This document shows positions 1-7,976 of a stretch of 30,198 bases of DNA, one piece after another. The translations under genes and the position numbers were made by a program. The stretch spans positions 1 through 30,198 of the forward strand of contig DAOVIH010000003.1 in the NCBI GenBank assembly GCA_030673805.1, in the 5' to 3' direction. This DNA comes from Candidatus Bathyarchaeota archaeon. Lineage in GTDB: Archaea; Thermoproteota; Bathyarchaeia; Bathyarchaeales; Bathycorpusculaceae. How positions within the stretch are numbered: the stretch's first letter is position 1; the number at the start of each line of letters is the position of its first letter. A model generated the notes under the pieces. The model saw only the letters and a list, made by a program, of their open reading frames with translations, did not search any database and had not been told where the DNA came from.

Positions 1-1392
1 ACAAAAGATGAGCTGGAAAAGGCATACTTTGCTGTTCGCCCGCATTTAGATTTCGGTTTGATAGAGGCTGGTTTAACGAGACACGAGGTCGACTGGCTTT
101 ACGGCGTGAACCTAACCCGTGCCTTAACAATGGCCGCGAAGAACTGGAGCGGAAAATACAAAACGCTTAGCACAGGTAGAGTGCAAGGACCTACACTCGG
201 GTTTCTTGCAATCCGAGAAAAAAGCATAAAATGTTTTGTACCAAAGCCGTATTGGAGCATAAAAGCCAAAATCGTGATCAACAAGGTAGTTCTAGAAGCA
301 GAATACGAAAAAGATAAGATTGAGAACAAGAAAGAAGCTGAAGCGATAGTTGATAATTGTATAGGAAAGAAAAACCAAATAGAAAGAACAGAGATTAGAC
401 GATTCAAGCAGAATCCTCCAGTGCCCTTTGATTTGGGTTCTCTGCAAAGAGAAGCCTATAGCCTCTTCAGATACGCTCCTATAAACACGCTAAGAATAGT
501 TCAACAGCTATATCTTGACGCCTTAATCTCATATCCAAGAACTAGTAGCCAAAGGCTCCCAGCAACAATCGATTACAGAAAAATCTTGGAAAAAATATCA
601 AAAGTGCCGGGCTATAATAAACCCGCTACTCAACTCCTTGCCAAGACGATTCTGAGGCCTACTGAAGGAGAGAAGGACGACCCGGCACATCCGGCAATAT
701 ATCCTACAGGAAAATCCCCGAACAAGACTCACAGAGGCCCTGCGGAAAAAATTTGGGGGCTCATTACTAGAAGGTTTATGGCTGTCTTTGGGGCTCCCGC
801 TCTGAAGCAGAATACAAAGGCTTTCTTCAAGATTAATGACAATCTGTTCATCTTGAAAACTAGACAAACCCTCAATGAAGGTTGGCTTAAATTTTATGGT
901 CCCTATACGCAGTCAGAGGAACCCGTATCACCATTATTGAAAAAGGGCCAGCGACTCACTATTCAAAAAGTCATTCTTGAGGATAGGTTTACTAGACCGC
1001 CAACAAGATACAATCCAAGTAGTCTTCTCAAGAGAATGGAGGACGAGAAAATCGGCACGAAATCAACAAGGGCATCAATAACACAAACCCTTTGTAATAG
1101 AAAATACATTCGAGCTGAAAAGATTGTTGTAACAGATTTGGGCTTTGAAGTATTTGAGATTCTCCAAAAATACTGTCCAAAGGTGGTATCACCGGAACTC
1201 ACAAGAGATCTCGAAGAGAAGATGAATAGGGTTAGGCTAAAAACCGAAAAAAGAGAAGAAGTCATAGCTGACACCGTTAAGGTTCTAAAGCTAGCGACGA
1301 AGCAAATAAAAGCAAACGAGAGAAAAATTGGGGAGAAACTCAGTCAAGCAATAGAACAAATGAGACTGAAACAAAAAACAATTGGTACATAA
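1..1392 (+). CDS. topA: Type IA DNA topoisomerase, 3' part (5' end outside window)
   Basis: Relaxes negatively supercoiled DNA by cutting one strand through a 5'-phosphotyrosine. The frame is open from base 1, so the Toprim domain and start codon lie upstream; the TTG at 58 is internal. Visible landmarks are the topoisomerase core motif LSTGRVQGPTLG and the active-site segment ISYPRTSSQRLP, with the catalytic Tyr codon at 532-534. The motif KSTRASITQTL follows near 1060-1090, in the usual place before the C-terminal domain. The frame ends at TAA (1390-1392) just where the C-terminal zinc ribbon should begin: the codons after the stop read PICKKGKIAV, so the stop occupies the place of the first zinc Cys. 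The remaining zinc-ribbon sequence is in another frame (next entry). Confident on family; the assignment to the topoisomerase I versus III subgroup is not certain. Confidence 0.9.
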   Translation, partial: TKDELEKAYFAVRPHLDFGLIEAGLTRHEVDWLYGVNLTRALTMAAKNWSGKYKTLSTGRVQGPTLGFLAIREKSIKCFVPKPYWSIKAKIVINKVVLEAEYEKDKIENKKEAEAIVDNCIGKKNQIERTEIRRFKQNPPVPFDLGSLQREAYSLFRYAPINTLRIVQQLYLDALISYPRTSSQRLPATIDYRKILEKISKVPGYNKPATQLLAKTILRPTEGEKDDPAHPAIYPTGKSPNKTHRGPAEKIWGLITRRFMAVFGAPALKQNTKAFFKINDNLFILKTRQTLNEGWLKFYGPYTQSEEPVSPLLKKGQRLTIQKVILEDRFTRPPTRYNPSSLLKRMEDEKIGTKSTRASITQTLCNRKYIRAEKIVVTDLGFEVFEILQKYCPKVVSPELTRDLEEKMNRVRLKTEKREEVIADTVKVLKLATKQIKANERKIGEKLSQAIEQMRLKQKTIGT

Positions 1393-1636
1393 CCCATCTG
1401 CAAAAAGGGAAAAATTGCCGTTTGTTGATCAAAAAACTGGGAAAAGGTTTGTTGGGTGCACGGGCTATTTCATAGGCCACTGTAGAACATCATTTCTATT
1501 GCCTCAAAAAGGCTGGGTGAAACCGCTAGGTGATTTGTGTAAGGGATGCGTGGTTCCCACTGCAAAAGTTTGGATGAGCGGAAAAAAGCCTTGTACATTG
1601 TGTTTCAATCTAAGGTGCGAATTAAGAAAAAGTTGA
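1382..1636 (+). CDS. Detached C-terminal zinc-ribbon domain of the topoisomerase
   Basis: Up to 84 residues, in the +1 frame relative to the topoisomerase and overlapping its end by 11 bases; the only early start is TTG at 1382. The sequence GKRFVGCTGYF, then LLPQKG, then LCKGC and PCTLCFNLRC, is the usual tail of archaeal type IA topoisomerases, which carry Cys4 zinc ribbons. The first CPxC pair of the first ribbon is not encoded in this frame; it is visible, with Cys1 replaced by TAA, in the topoisomerase frame. Joining the two frames needs read-through at 1390 and skipping of one T near 1421-1425. It could be a decaying domain, a sequencing error, or a separately translated zinc protein. 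Confidence 0.6.
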   Translation: MVHNPSAKREKLPFVDQKTGKRFVGCTGYFIGHCRTSFLLPQKGWVKPLGDLCKGCVVPTAKVWMSGKKPCTLCFNLRCELRKS

Positions 1637-1647
1637 GCTGAAAGAAG

Positions 1648-1881
1648 TTGATATGTAGAGTTTGCCATAGGGAAGATAGTAAACTCGGATTATGCCACTT
1701 GCACCAAGAAGTTTATCAAACCATTGCAGAGAATTATGACTCTTGGAGAAAGGCTTTAAATTTATCTTGGAAAGAGTATTTAAGTGAGATTGAGCAAAAT
1801 CCGTTAACAGGCGAATGGATCAAAGAAGTGGCGAAGAAACTAATAGAAGAAGAGAAAACAAAAAATGTCCAGAAAAGCTAA
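1648..1881 (+). CDS. Small CxxC/CxxH zinc-binding protein
   Basis: 77 residues from TTG. The N-terminus has a likely zinc knuckle (ICRVCHRE, then LCHLH), followed by a helical charged segment rich in Trp, Lys and Glu. I do not recognise a named family. It lies 11 bases after the topoisomerase zinc-ribbon frame and overlaps the next membrane-protein gene by 17 bases, so the three are probably co-transcribed. Its role is unknown; a small nucleic-acid or protein-binding adaptor is possible. Confidence 0.6.
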   Translation: MICRVCHREDSKLGLCHLHQEVYQTIAENYDSWRKALNLSWKEYLSEIEQNPLTGEWIKEVAKKLIEEEKTKNVQKS

Positions 1882-2281
1882 GAACCAATCTTCCTCAATA
1901 TCTCTTTCGATTTCCCGATGGCTAGGTAAAGTTTCAACAGCAAAGCCTTCAACTTTTGCACTTTCCGCGATAATAATTGGGGCGGCTATATTCTTCTTCG
2001 CAGGGGGCATTTACACCATAGTTTTAAAACCTCTCGCATCAGTCTATTTGGGTGATACTTTCTATTTCCTATACCCTGAACTAAGTTCACAATTCATATT
2101 CGACACGGTAATTGCTACGTTGTTATATTCACTAGGATTCTTGGGCCTGCTAGCCATGTATTCTAGCACAAAACAAGCATACAACCCAAGGCAGGCTTAC
2201 ATGTCACTCATGTTAGGAGCGACGCTCCTATTACTCTCCTACGTTTTCTTAGAAGTTGCCATAAACATTAAGCTTGGATGA
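1865..2281 (+). CDS. Three-helix membrane protein, OST3/OST6-like
   Basis: 138 residues, ATG start. After a Ser/Lys-rich cytoplasmic start there are three hydrophobic segments, about residues 31-54, 78-100 and 112-134. The loop YNPRQAYMSLMLG between helices 2 and 3 recalls the C-terminal membrane part of the OST3/OST6 oligosaccharyltransferase subunits, which help N-glycosylation. There is no thioredoxin domain, so if related it is only the membrane part. The similarity is from memory of the family, not a search; a generic small membrane protein is the alternative. It overlaps the gene before it by 17 bases and is convergent with carS, 4 bases away. Confidence 0.55.
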   Translation: MSRKAKNQSSSISLSISRWLGKVSTAKPSTFALSAIIIGAAIFFFAGGIYTIVLKPLASVYLGDTFYFLYPELSSQFIFDTVIATLLYSLGFLGLLAMYSSTKQAYNPRQAYMSLMLGATLLLLSYVFLEVAINIKLG

Positions 2282-2285
2282 AGTT

Positions 2286-2795
2286 TCACCAAGGATTCTT
2301 CTTTAACCCAAGTTTGTAGGCCCCAAAATTGGTTAGCAAATGGATCGGAGGTGTGATTATGATAGCTGTGAGAGCTAATTCCCAAGATAGAATGTTCAAT
2401 GGAAGTGAAAGGAGGATTGCTCCGATTACGAAATCGACTTGGTCAACAATTGGCATCAATCCTCCGGGTTTAATGTCCAAGCGCCTCTTTAAGAAGGACC
2501 CAGCTAAATCTCCGAGGAGAGCACCTAGAGGTAGGAGGAAACTGTAAGAAATGGGGTAGGCAAAGAGAACATGCCATACTAGCCCAATTGCTGTCCCAAT
2601 GGTCAATCCAAGAATGAAACCCCTAAGAGTTTTGTTATTTCCTAAAATGCGTTTTTTGTCAAAAAAAGTCTTTCCAAAATCCAAGGGCCGACCTCCACCA
2701 AAAATTACAGGTAAAGCATTTGCACAATATGCAGGGAATATGAACTGAAACGCTTCAATTATTAGAATTCCAATCTCCAATGGAGTAACCACCAT
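2286..2795 (-). CDS. carS: CDP-archaeol synthase
   Basis: Transfers CMP from CTP to unsaturated archaetidic acid, giving CDP-archaeol, the branch point for archaeal polar lipids; an integral membrane enzyme. The family signature is clear: ANALPVIFGGG, then LDFGKTFFDKKRILGNNKT, then GDLAGSFLKRRL and a late DQVDFVIGAI. Several hydrophobic helices fill the rest, and the length (about 169 residues) is typical. I chose ATG at 2795; a TTG at 2801 in the same frame would overlap the radB stop by 4 bases (TTGA). Either way it is the second gene of a radB-carS operon. Confidence 0.9.
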   Translation of the reverse strand: MVVTPLEIGILIIEAFQFIFPAYCANALPVIFGGGRPLDFGKTFFDKKRILGNNKTLRGFILGLTIGTAIGLVWHVLFAYPISYSFLLPLGALLGDLAGSFLKRRLDIKPGGLMPIVDQVDFVIGAILLSLPLNILSWELALTAIIITPPIHLLTNFGAYKLGLKKNPW

Positions 2796-2797
2796 AT

Positions 2798-3502
2798 TCA
2801 ATACCTATAGTCACGTATTCCAGATTCTTCAATTCTCAACTGACAAGTTGTGGACTGAGTTTTATTCGGAGTTTTCTCAATCTCTGCTTTGATAATCTGC
2901 AGACTTGTTGTGGGCTTTAAAGCAACTATTCTTTCCGCCCAAAATTTTAAGACTCTTTTAGCAACTGGTTCCACGCTGATGTTGGTCTCGTTAAAAACAC
3001 TTCGTACTTGACTCGTTACGACGACCGCTATTTTTTGGGTTTTTGTCATCTGTGCCAAAATAGCCATTTGCCGGTTTAGTTCCCGGTTTAATTTGAACGC
3101 TTTCTTGGAGGATTCGGCAGTCTCAGCGCTATAAAGAGACGTAACAGTGTCGATTACTACCATGCCAAAGTTTCTTGTGATATAATCTGACAGTTGTTCT
3201 ATCACTGCCATCTGTTCACTGAAATCGCGAGGCCTGATCAAGGTTATGTATTCGGCGATCTCCTCGAGTCTATCTGGGGTTATTTGTGCTAGTCTCTGGA
3301 TGGTAAACGTATTGTCACAGTCTAAGAACAGAGTCTTTAGGTTTTGATTGGCACAATTGACAGCACATTGCAGGGTCAATGTTGTTTTTCCAGTTTCTGG
3401 TTCGCCATAAATTAACGCAATACTCCCAAGCGCTATGCCTCCTCCTAGTCCTTTGTCGATGCATCCACAGCCTGTCAAAATTTGCGCTGTCACGTTTGCC
3501 AC
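2798..3502 (-). CDS. radB: DNA repair and recombination protein RadB
   Basis: RecA/Rad51-superfamily ATPase, an archaeal RadA paralogue that acts as a recombination mediator. At 234 residues it has the ATPase core only, as RadB does, without the N-terminal helix-hairpin-helix domain of RadA. Walker A is GEPETGKTT (about residues 34-42) and Walker B is MVVIDTVTSLY. The start MANVTAQILTGCGCIDKGLGGGI is typical of the family. It is transcribed leftwards and is followed immediately by carS. No other recombinase gene is nearby. Confidence 0.88.
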   Translation of the reverse strand: MANVTAQILTGCGCIDKGLGGGIALGSIALIYGEPETGKTTLTLQCAVNCANQNLKTLFLDCDNTFTIQRLAQITPDRLEEIAEYITLIRPRDFSEQMAVIEQLSDYITRNFGMVVIDTVTSLYSAETAESSKKAFKLNRELNRQMAILAQMTKTQKIAVVVTSQVRSVFNETNISVEPVAKRVLKFWAERIVALKPTTSLQIIKAEIEKTPNKTQSTTCQLRIEESGIRDYRY

Positions 3503-3743
3503 ATTAACCTATTGTTTTGTCCACCAATCTGTTGACGTTGGAAGCAAAGTTTCCTGTGTTTTTATCGGGAGGTACCTCGTTCAGATATAGGTTTGTTTTC
3601 GAACGTAGTTTTGAGGTGCTATGTTACGCAGTTTGCATCCAACTTGTAGAAGAAATGAATATGCTAGATTTATTAAGATTTAGTCAATCAGATCTAGGTT
3701 GCGTCTTTTAGCAATTTAATTAGTGTTAGGTCTTTAAAAGATG

Positions 3744-4064
3744 TCAATCAACTCTTTTTGTTTGATTATTTCGGTTTTTGCTAACGTTTCGTTTGAATTT
3801 CTCTTCTTTATGCCGTAGTGTCTTGTCTATCTGATGAGGTAGATCATTTGACTCTTGGTGAAGACCTGATTGTCTTACACTTTTAGTCTCGAATAGTAAA
3901 AGTTCGCTGCTTCTCGCGTCTACTAATACTTGTGGTTTCAATTCAAAACGTTCAGCTAGGTTCCTGAAGGGTCTAGCGGAGTTAGTATCTGTAGTGTTCT
4001 GGGAGATAATTGTTAAGATCAGCGTTTCAAATAGGGGTCGTTTATTCTCAGTCCGTTTAGGCAA
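3744..4064 (-). pseudogene. Endonuclease III-like fragment (decayed N-terminal half)
   Basis: The 106-codon frame begins with a good match to the endonuclease III/HhH-GPD fold: PLFETLILTIISQNTTDTN followed by FRNLAERFELKPQVLVDA and, later, SVRQSGLHQE. After this the sequence turns into a Lys/Asn-rich stretch and stops. The helix-hairpin-helix with the catalytic Lys, the catalytic Asp region and the iron-sulfur Cys cluster are all missing, so it cannot be an active glycosylase. The 240 bases between it and radB hold no recognisable remainder in any minus frame I read. Family assignment is from motif memory; remnant status is inferred from the missing half. Confidence 0.6.
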
Positions 4065-4190
4065 AACAATAGCACTTCAGATCATCTCCAAGATGGTTCA
4101 TGCGCGTTTTTTCGTCATTCAGTTGTTTCCTTGTCTTGAAAATAGTAAATAGGTGATTCATTAAGATAGAAATGGATAGTGTTAACTCTA

Positions 4191-4544
4191 ATGGAACGAA
4201 CTAAGATCTATAAAGAAGAGGTTTTGGAACAAAACAAGTGTTTTCTGGCGACACTCTTGGAAAACAGTAACTCGTGTATTGTTTTATTGAGTGAAAATAA
4301 AGACAAACTTGGAACCCTCGCAATTGCTGTGCCTAAACCGAAGGGCCTACTTGGCTCGGTCTCTTCTTCGCTACTCTTGGGGGACAAGAACGCGATTTCA
4401 GCTCGTATGTTTGCTGAGTATATTGCTGCCAAGAAAGAGAAAATAGTCTTGGTTTCAGTGTATTTGAAAAAACATAGCGAAACTGAAGCTCAATCTTTTT
4501 TCAAAGAGCTAATCGACAAGATTCTTCAAAAAAATGGTGCATAA
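4191..4544 (+). CDS. PAC4-like proteasome assembly chaperone homologue
   Basis: 117 residues from ATG 4191 (an in-frame GTG lies at 4179). The segment LGTLAIAVPKPK, then SSSLLLGDKN, then AEYIAAKKEKIVLVSVYL aligns in pattern with human PSMG4/PAC4 (NLAVAM, STSLLGD, LAQRLARKTNKQVFVSYNL). PAC-type chaperones guide assembly of proteasome alpha rings; that this protein does so is inference. It is a monocistronic gene followed by 262 bases without a gene and then sua5. Alternative: a conserved archaeal protein of the same fold with another partner. Confidence 0.6.
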   Translation: MERTKIYKEEVLEQNKCFLATLLENSNSCIVLLSENKDKLGTLAIAVPKPKGLLGSVSSSLLLGDKNAISARMFAEYIAAKKEKIVLVSVYLKKHSETEAQSFFKELIDKILQKNGA

Positions 4545-4806
4545 GAGATTATCACGGAATTAGCAGGCTACTCAAATCATTTGCGGCAAAACAGTCATAC
4601 AAATTAAGAAGTGCTTCAGTCTTGTCAATCTAAGTTATTAGATTAAAAACGGACTTTGGATTATTCATAGTTAATTAGGTACTCAGGGCAGATTTTTCAT
4701 AAAGAAAATTCAGCACTCTCTGGTGGATATCCCAAAAAGAAAGAATGGTTAGAAGCGAATCATACGTTTTTAAGAGTGAAATCTTGTATAAGGTTTTGAA
4801 GTATTG

Positions 4807-5868
4807 ATGAAAAAGCCACTGATTCTAAAGATTAACCCTCAAGAGCCAGAGATAAAAAAGATTCAGATCGCAGCTGATATTATTAAAAAAGGAGGCTTAG
4901 TGGCATTTCCAACTGAAACAGTTTACGGGCTGGGTGCAGATGCCTTGAATTCCAGAGCTGTTTTATCATTATTTGAAGCAAAGAATCGGCCTCTGGATAA
5001 TCCCCCGATTATTCACGTGGAAAACATGAAGCAAGTCCAAGAGCTAGTTAAGAAAGTCACATATGAAGCGAAAATGGTGATGAGCGAGTTTTGGCCAGGA
5101 CCGCTAACGCTTGTTTTTAAGCGTTCCGATATTGTTCCTAATACTACGACCGCGGGCCTTAGCACTATTGCAGTAAGGATGCCGCAGCATAAGGTAGCTC
5201 TAGCGTTGATTAGTGAAAGCAATTGTCCTATTGCCGCTCCTAGCGCAAACCTTGCGGGTAGACCCAGCGCGACTTCAGCTGAACATGTGTTCGCGGATTT
5301 AAATGGAAGAATTGATGCAATAGTAGACGGAGGGACGACTCAAATTGGCGTTGAATCTACAGTTCTGGATATGAGCGTAACGCCGCCCCAAATTCTTCGC
5401 CCAGGTGGGGTTTCCTTTGAATCCCTAAAGAATTCTCTTGACGATTTGGAGCTTCACCCTTTTGTAGTAACTAGAAAAAAACTGCCAATTGACAAGGTAC
5501 GATCACCCGGAATGAGACACAAGCATTATGCGCCTAACGCCGAAGTGATTGTGGTGGAGGGCGAAGTTCAAATGATTGTTTGCAAAGTAACTGAACTACT
5601 GCGTCACTATAGGTTTATGGGAAAAAAGGTGGGTGTGCTAGCCACTGATGAAACTATAGGGTTATATGGGACAGCGTATGCAAAATCTCTAGGCAGTCGT
5701 TCTAATTTGGACTCTATCGCAAAGAACTTGTTTAGGCTTCTGAGAGATTTTGAAATAGAAGGTGTTGAGACCATCATCGCTGAAGGCGTGTCTGCTAAGG
5801 GGATCGGTTTAGCGATTATGAATAGACTTCGTAAAGCCTCTGGTTATAACATCGTCAAAGCTGAATAA
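4807..5868 (+). CDS. sua5: Threonylcarbamoyl-AMP synthase (Sua5/YrdC/YciO family)
   Basis: Makes L-threonylcarbamoyladenylate from threonine, bicarbonate and ATP, the first step of the universal t6A37 modification of ANN-decoding tRNAs. The YrdC domain covers roughly residues 1-205, with GGLVAFPTETVYGLGADA, FWPGPLTLVFK and SANLAGRPSAT. The C-terminal Sua5 domain follows after the linker motif SPGMRHKHYAPNAEV. At 353 residues it is the long two-domain form. I chose ATG 4807; TTG 4804 is in frame. The KEOPS subunit Cgi121, which acts in the next step, lies 2.7 kb downstream on the same strand. Confidence 0.93.
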   Translation: MKKPLILKINPQEPEIKKIQIAADIIKKGGLVAFPTETVYGLGADALNSRAVLSLFEAKNRPLDNPPIIHVENMKQVQELVKKVTYEAKMVMSEFWPGPLTLVFKRSDIVPNTTTAGLSTIAVRMPQHKVALALISESNCPIAAPSANLAGRPSATSAEHVFADLNGRIDAIVDGGTTQIGVESTVLDMSVTPPQILRPGGVSFESLKNSLDDLELHPFVVTRKKLPIDKVRSPGMRHKHYAPNAEVIVVEGEVQMIVCKVTELLRHYRFMGKKVGVLATDETIGLYGTAYAKSLGSRSNLDSIAKNLFRLLRDFEIEGVETIIAEGVSAKGIGLAIMNRLRKASGYNIVKAE

Positions 5869-5875
5869 AACTGAG

Positions 5876-5890
5876 AAATATTTATATTAA
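5876..5890 (+). promoter_or_regulatory. TATA box of thermosome gene 1
   Basis: AAATATTTATATTAA lies 42-56 bases before the thermosome ATG at 5932 and directly after the sua5 stop, so the thermosome has its own promoter. Transcription would start near 5912-5915, leaving a short leader of about 20 bases. Confidence 0.6.
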
Positions 5891-5931
5891 GGGCCGGAAC
5901 TTCTCCGTTTAGAACTTGATAAATTCAATTA

Positions 5932-7641
5932 ATGGAACATAAGATTGGTGATATGAGAATGTCTACAGGAAATATTCCGATTTTAGTTTTAAAAGAAGGT
6001 ACTGGAAGATCAACAGGTAGAGATGTACAAAAGAACAATATTATGGCTGCGAAGATCGTTGCTGAGACTGTGAAGAGCACTCTTGGTCCAAAAGGCATGG
6101 ATAAAATGCTTGTAAGCAGTTTCGGTGACGTTTCTATAACAAATGATGGTGCAACAATAATGAAGGAGCTTGATGTGCAGCATCCAGCTGCAAAGATGCT
6201 AGTGGAAGTAGCAAAAGCTCAGGACAATGAAGTTGGTGATGGAACCACAACGGCAGTGATCTTGGCTGGAGAGTTGCTGGCTAAGGCTGAAGGTCTGCTA
6301 GATCAAAGCGTACATCCGACCGTAATTATCGAAGGCTACAAGAAAGCCAGCGTAAAAGCCCAAGAAATCTTGATTACTTTGGGGATTCCAGTCGGGATCA
6401 AAGATGACAAGATTCTTCGTCAAGTGGCTATAACCTCAATGGCGAGCAAAAGCATAACGGTAGCTAAAGATCATTTTGCCAAAGTAATCGTCGATGCTGT
6501 AAAACAAGTTGCAGAAGAAGAAGATGGCAAGTTCAATGCGGACATCGATTTGATAAAAATCGTCAAGAAACATGGCAAAAGCTTAGAAGAGACGGAACTC
6601 GTCAAAGGCATGGTTATAGACAAAGAAATCGCAAGCTCGCAGATGCCTAAAACAATTGAAAACGCAAGAATCGCTTTGCTCAACACGAAATTGGAAATTG
6701 AGAAAACCGAGTTCGATGCAAAAATCAACATTGAAAGTCCAGACCAGATGAAATTGTTCTTAGATGAAGAGGAACGAATGATCAAGGAAATGGTCGCCAA
6801 AATAGTCAAAGCCGGTGCCAACGTGGTATTCGTTGAGAAAGGAGTTGACGACATGGCTCTACACTTCTTAGCTAAAGAAGACATATTAACCGTTAAAAGC
6901 GTGAGCAGCAGTGATATGGAGAAACTAGCTAGAGCCACCGGAGGCAAAATTCTGGCCACTGTCAAAGACTTGGCAACTGGAGTTCTTGGCAAAGCCAAGA
7001 AAGTGGAAGAAGTAAAGATTGGCGACGATAAGCTCATTTATGTAAGAGAATGCAAGAATCCGAAAGCTGTTACAATCGTGATTCGTGGCGGATCAGATCA
7101 TGTGATTGATGAAGCAGAGCGTTCACTTCATGACGGGTTGTGTGTGGTTAGAAATGCTATCGAAGACGCAAAGATTATCGCTGGTGGCGGTGCTCCTGAA
7201 GCAGAATTATCGAAGAATCTCAGAAGGTACGCAACCAAAGTTGGTGGACGTGAGCAACTAGCGATCGAAGCATTCGCAGAGGCAGTTGAGACTCTTCCAT
7301 TGACTCTAGCCGAAAACTCAGGTTTCGACCCAATTGATATAATGGTGGCATTGCGGTCTAGCCACGAAAATCCTGAAAACAAGTACTTTGGCGTTGAAGT
7401 AAACACTGGAAAAATAAGGGATATGCTGAAACTGAAGGTCGTGGAGCCACTACGAGTGAAACAGCAGGTGGTAAAGTCGGCCACGGAAGCCGCAAACATG
7501 ATTCTAAAAATAGATGACTTGATCTCTTCAAAAGGCGCAGGAAAAGAACCACAGATGCCTCCGGGAATGCCTCCAGGTGGCATGGGTGGCATGGGTGGCA
7601 TGGGTGGCATGGGTGGCATGGACGGAATGCCGCCTTATTAG
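5932..7641 (+). CDS. thsA: Thermosome subunit (group II chaperonin) 1
   Basis: Subunit of the ATP-driven double-ring cytosolic chaperonin. Family motifs are present in order: TLGPKGMDKMLV, NDGATIMKELDVQHPAAKML, VGDGTTTAVILAGELL, the apical part with ARATGGKI, and IIAGGGAPEAELS near the C-terminal equatorial half. The length, 569 residues, is normal. The tail is a Gly-Gly-Met repeat, typical of thermosomes, encoded by an exact 9-base tandem repeat. ATG 5932 gives a 7-residue extension before another ATG at 5953, which is also possible. A second, clearly diverged subunit is encoded at 17718-19355, so the ring may be hetero-oligomeric. The alpha/beta letter is arbitrary. Confidence 0.95.
   Translation: MEHKIGDMRMSTGNIPILVLKEGTGRSTGRDVQKNNIMAAKIVAETVKSTLGPKGMDKMLVSSFGDVSITNDGATIMKELDVQHPAAKMLVEVAKAQDNEVGDGTTTAVILAGELLAKAEGLLDQSVHPTVIIEGYKKASVKAQEILITLGIPVGIKDDKILRQVAITSMASKSITVAKDHFAKVIVDAVKQVAEEEDGKFNADIDLIKIVKKHGKSLEETELVKGMVIDKEIASSQMPKTIENARIALLNTKLEIEKTEFDAKINIESPDQMKLFLDEEERMIKEMVAKIVKAGANVVFVEKGVDDMALHFLAKEDILTVKSVSSSDMEKLARATGGKILATVKDLATGVLGKAKKVEEVKIGDDKLIYVRECKNPKAVTIVIRGGSDHVIDEAERSLHDGLCVVRNAIEDAKIIAGGGAPEAELSKNLRRYATKVGGREQLAIEAFAEAVETLPLTLAENSGFDPIDIMVALRSSHENPENKYFGVEVNTGKIRDMLKLKVVEPLRVKQQVVKSATEAANMILKIDDLISSKGAGKEPQMPPGMPPGGMGGMGGMGGMGGMDGMPPY
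7576..7620 (+). repeat. Tandem GGTGGCATG repeat in the thermosome tail
   Basis: Five exact copies of the 9-mer GGTGGCATG, encoding five Gly-Gly-Met units of the flexible C-terminal tail inside the chaperonin cavity. Exact copies suggest recent slippage expansion; copy number may vary between strains. Confidence 0.9.
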
Positions 7642-7645
7642 ATCT

Positions 7646-7674
7646 CCCCTTTTTCCATCTTAGTTTTTTCCAAC
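7646..7674 (+). terminator. T-rich terminator after thermosome 1
   Basis: Two runs of T (CCCCTTTTTCC and AGTTTTTTCC) follow the stop codon within 30 bases, the pattern of archaeal intrinsic termination. No strong hairpin is seen. Confidence 0.4.
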
Positions 7675-7948
7675 TAACTTCCATTTTTTCGTTTGAAATG
7701 CCTCATGGCATAAACTAAGTCTCAATCTTTTTTTCAGAAAGCAAGTCCAGACCCGATCTTACTTAGTAAGCTGATTATGAACCTTTAGGTATCAAAAGCA
7801 ACTGCTAATGATTGCGTCTTTTGCTCTTGGATTATCGTGGTTATCAAAGCGTTGAAGGCCAGAATACACCTTTATTTTCTGCCTTGTGGGTTCACATGGT
7901 TTGTCATAAGAGAAAAAACTTTAGAAATTGGGTGTCCGACGCTTAAAC
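7675..7948. other. Intergenic region without recognisable gene
   Basis: Together with its flanks this is the 335-base gap between thermosome 1 and the phosphoribosyltransferase. I see no open frame with a ribosome binding site, no tRNA-like arm and no strong inverted repeat. Confidence 0.5.
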
Positions 7949-7956
7949 TTATAAAT
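7949..7956 (+). promoter_or_regulatory. TATA box of leaderless phosphoribosyltransferase gene
   Basis: TTATAAAT is centred about 24-25 bases before GTG 7977, the distance from TATA box to transcription start in archaea, so the transcript probably begins at or next to the start codon. Confidence 0.6.
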
Positions 7957-7976
7957 TTTCGATTCTCTCTCTTTTT

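Noticed and set aside
3517..3711. 64-codon plus-strand frame between radB and the endonuclease III relic
   Set aside because: No ribosome binding site, no recognisable motif, unusual composition; looks like chance.
6471..7037. 188-codon minus-strand frame inside thermosome 1
   Set aside because: Antisense shadow of a well-supported gene, Ser/Leu-rich as such shadows are. The same holds for 7128-7684 and 18764-19297.
7576..7620. Short tandem repeat as a possible CRISPR or minisatellite
   Set aside because: It is coding sequence for the usual Gly-Gly-Met tail of thermosomes. No CRISPR array with spacers was seen anywhere in the window.
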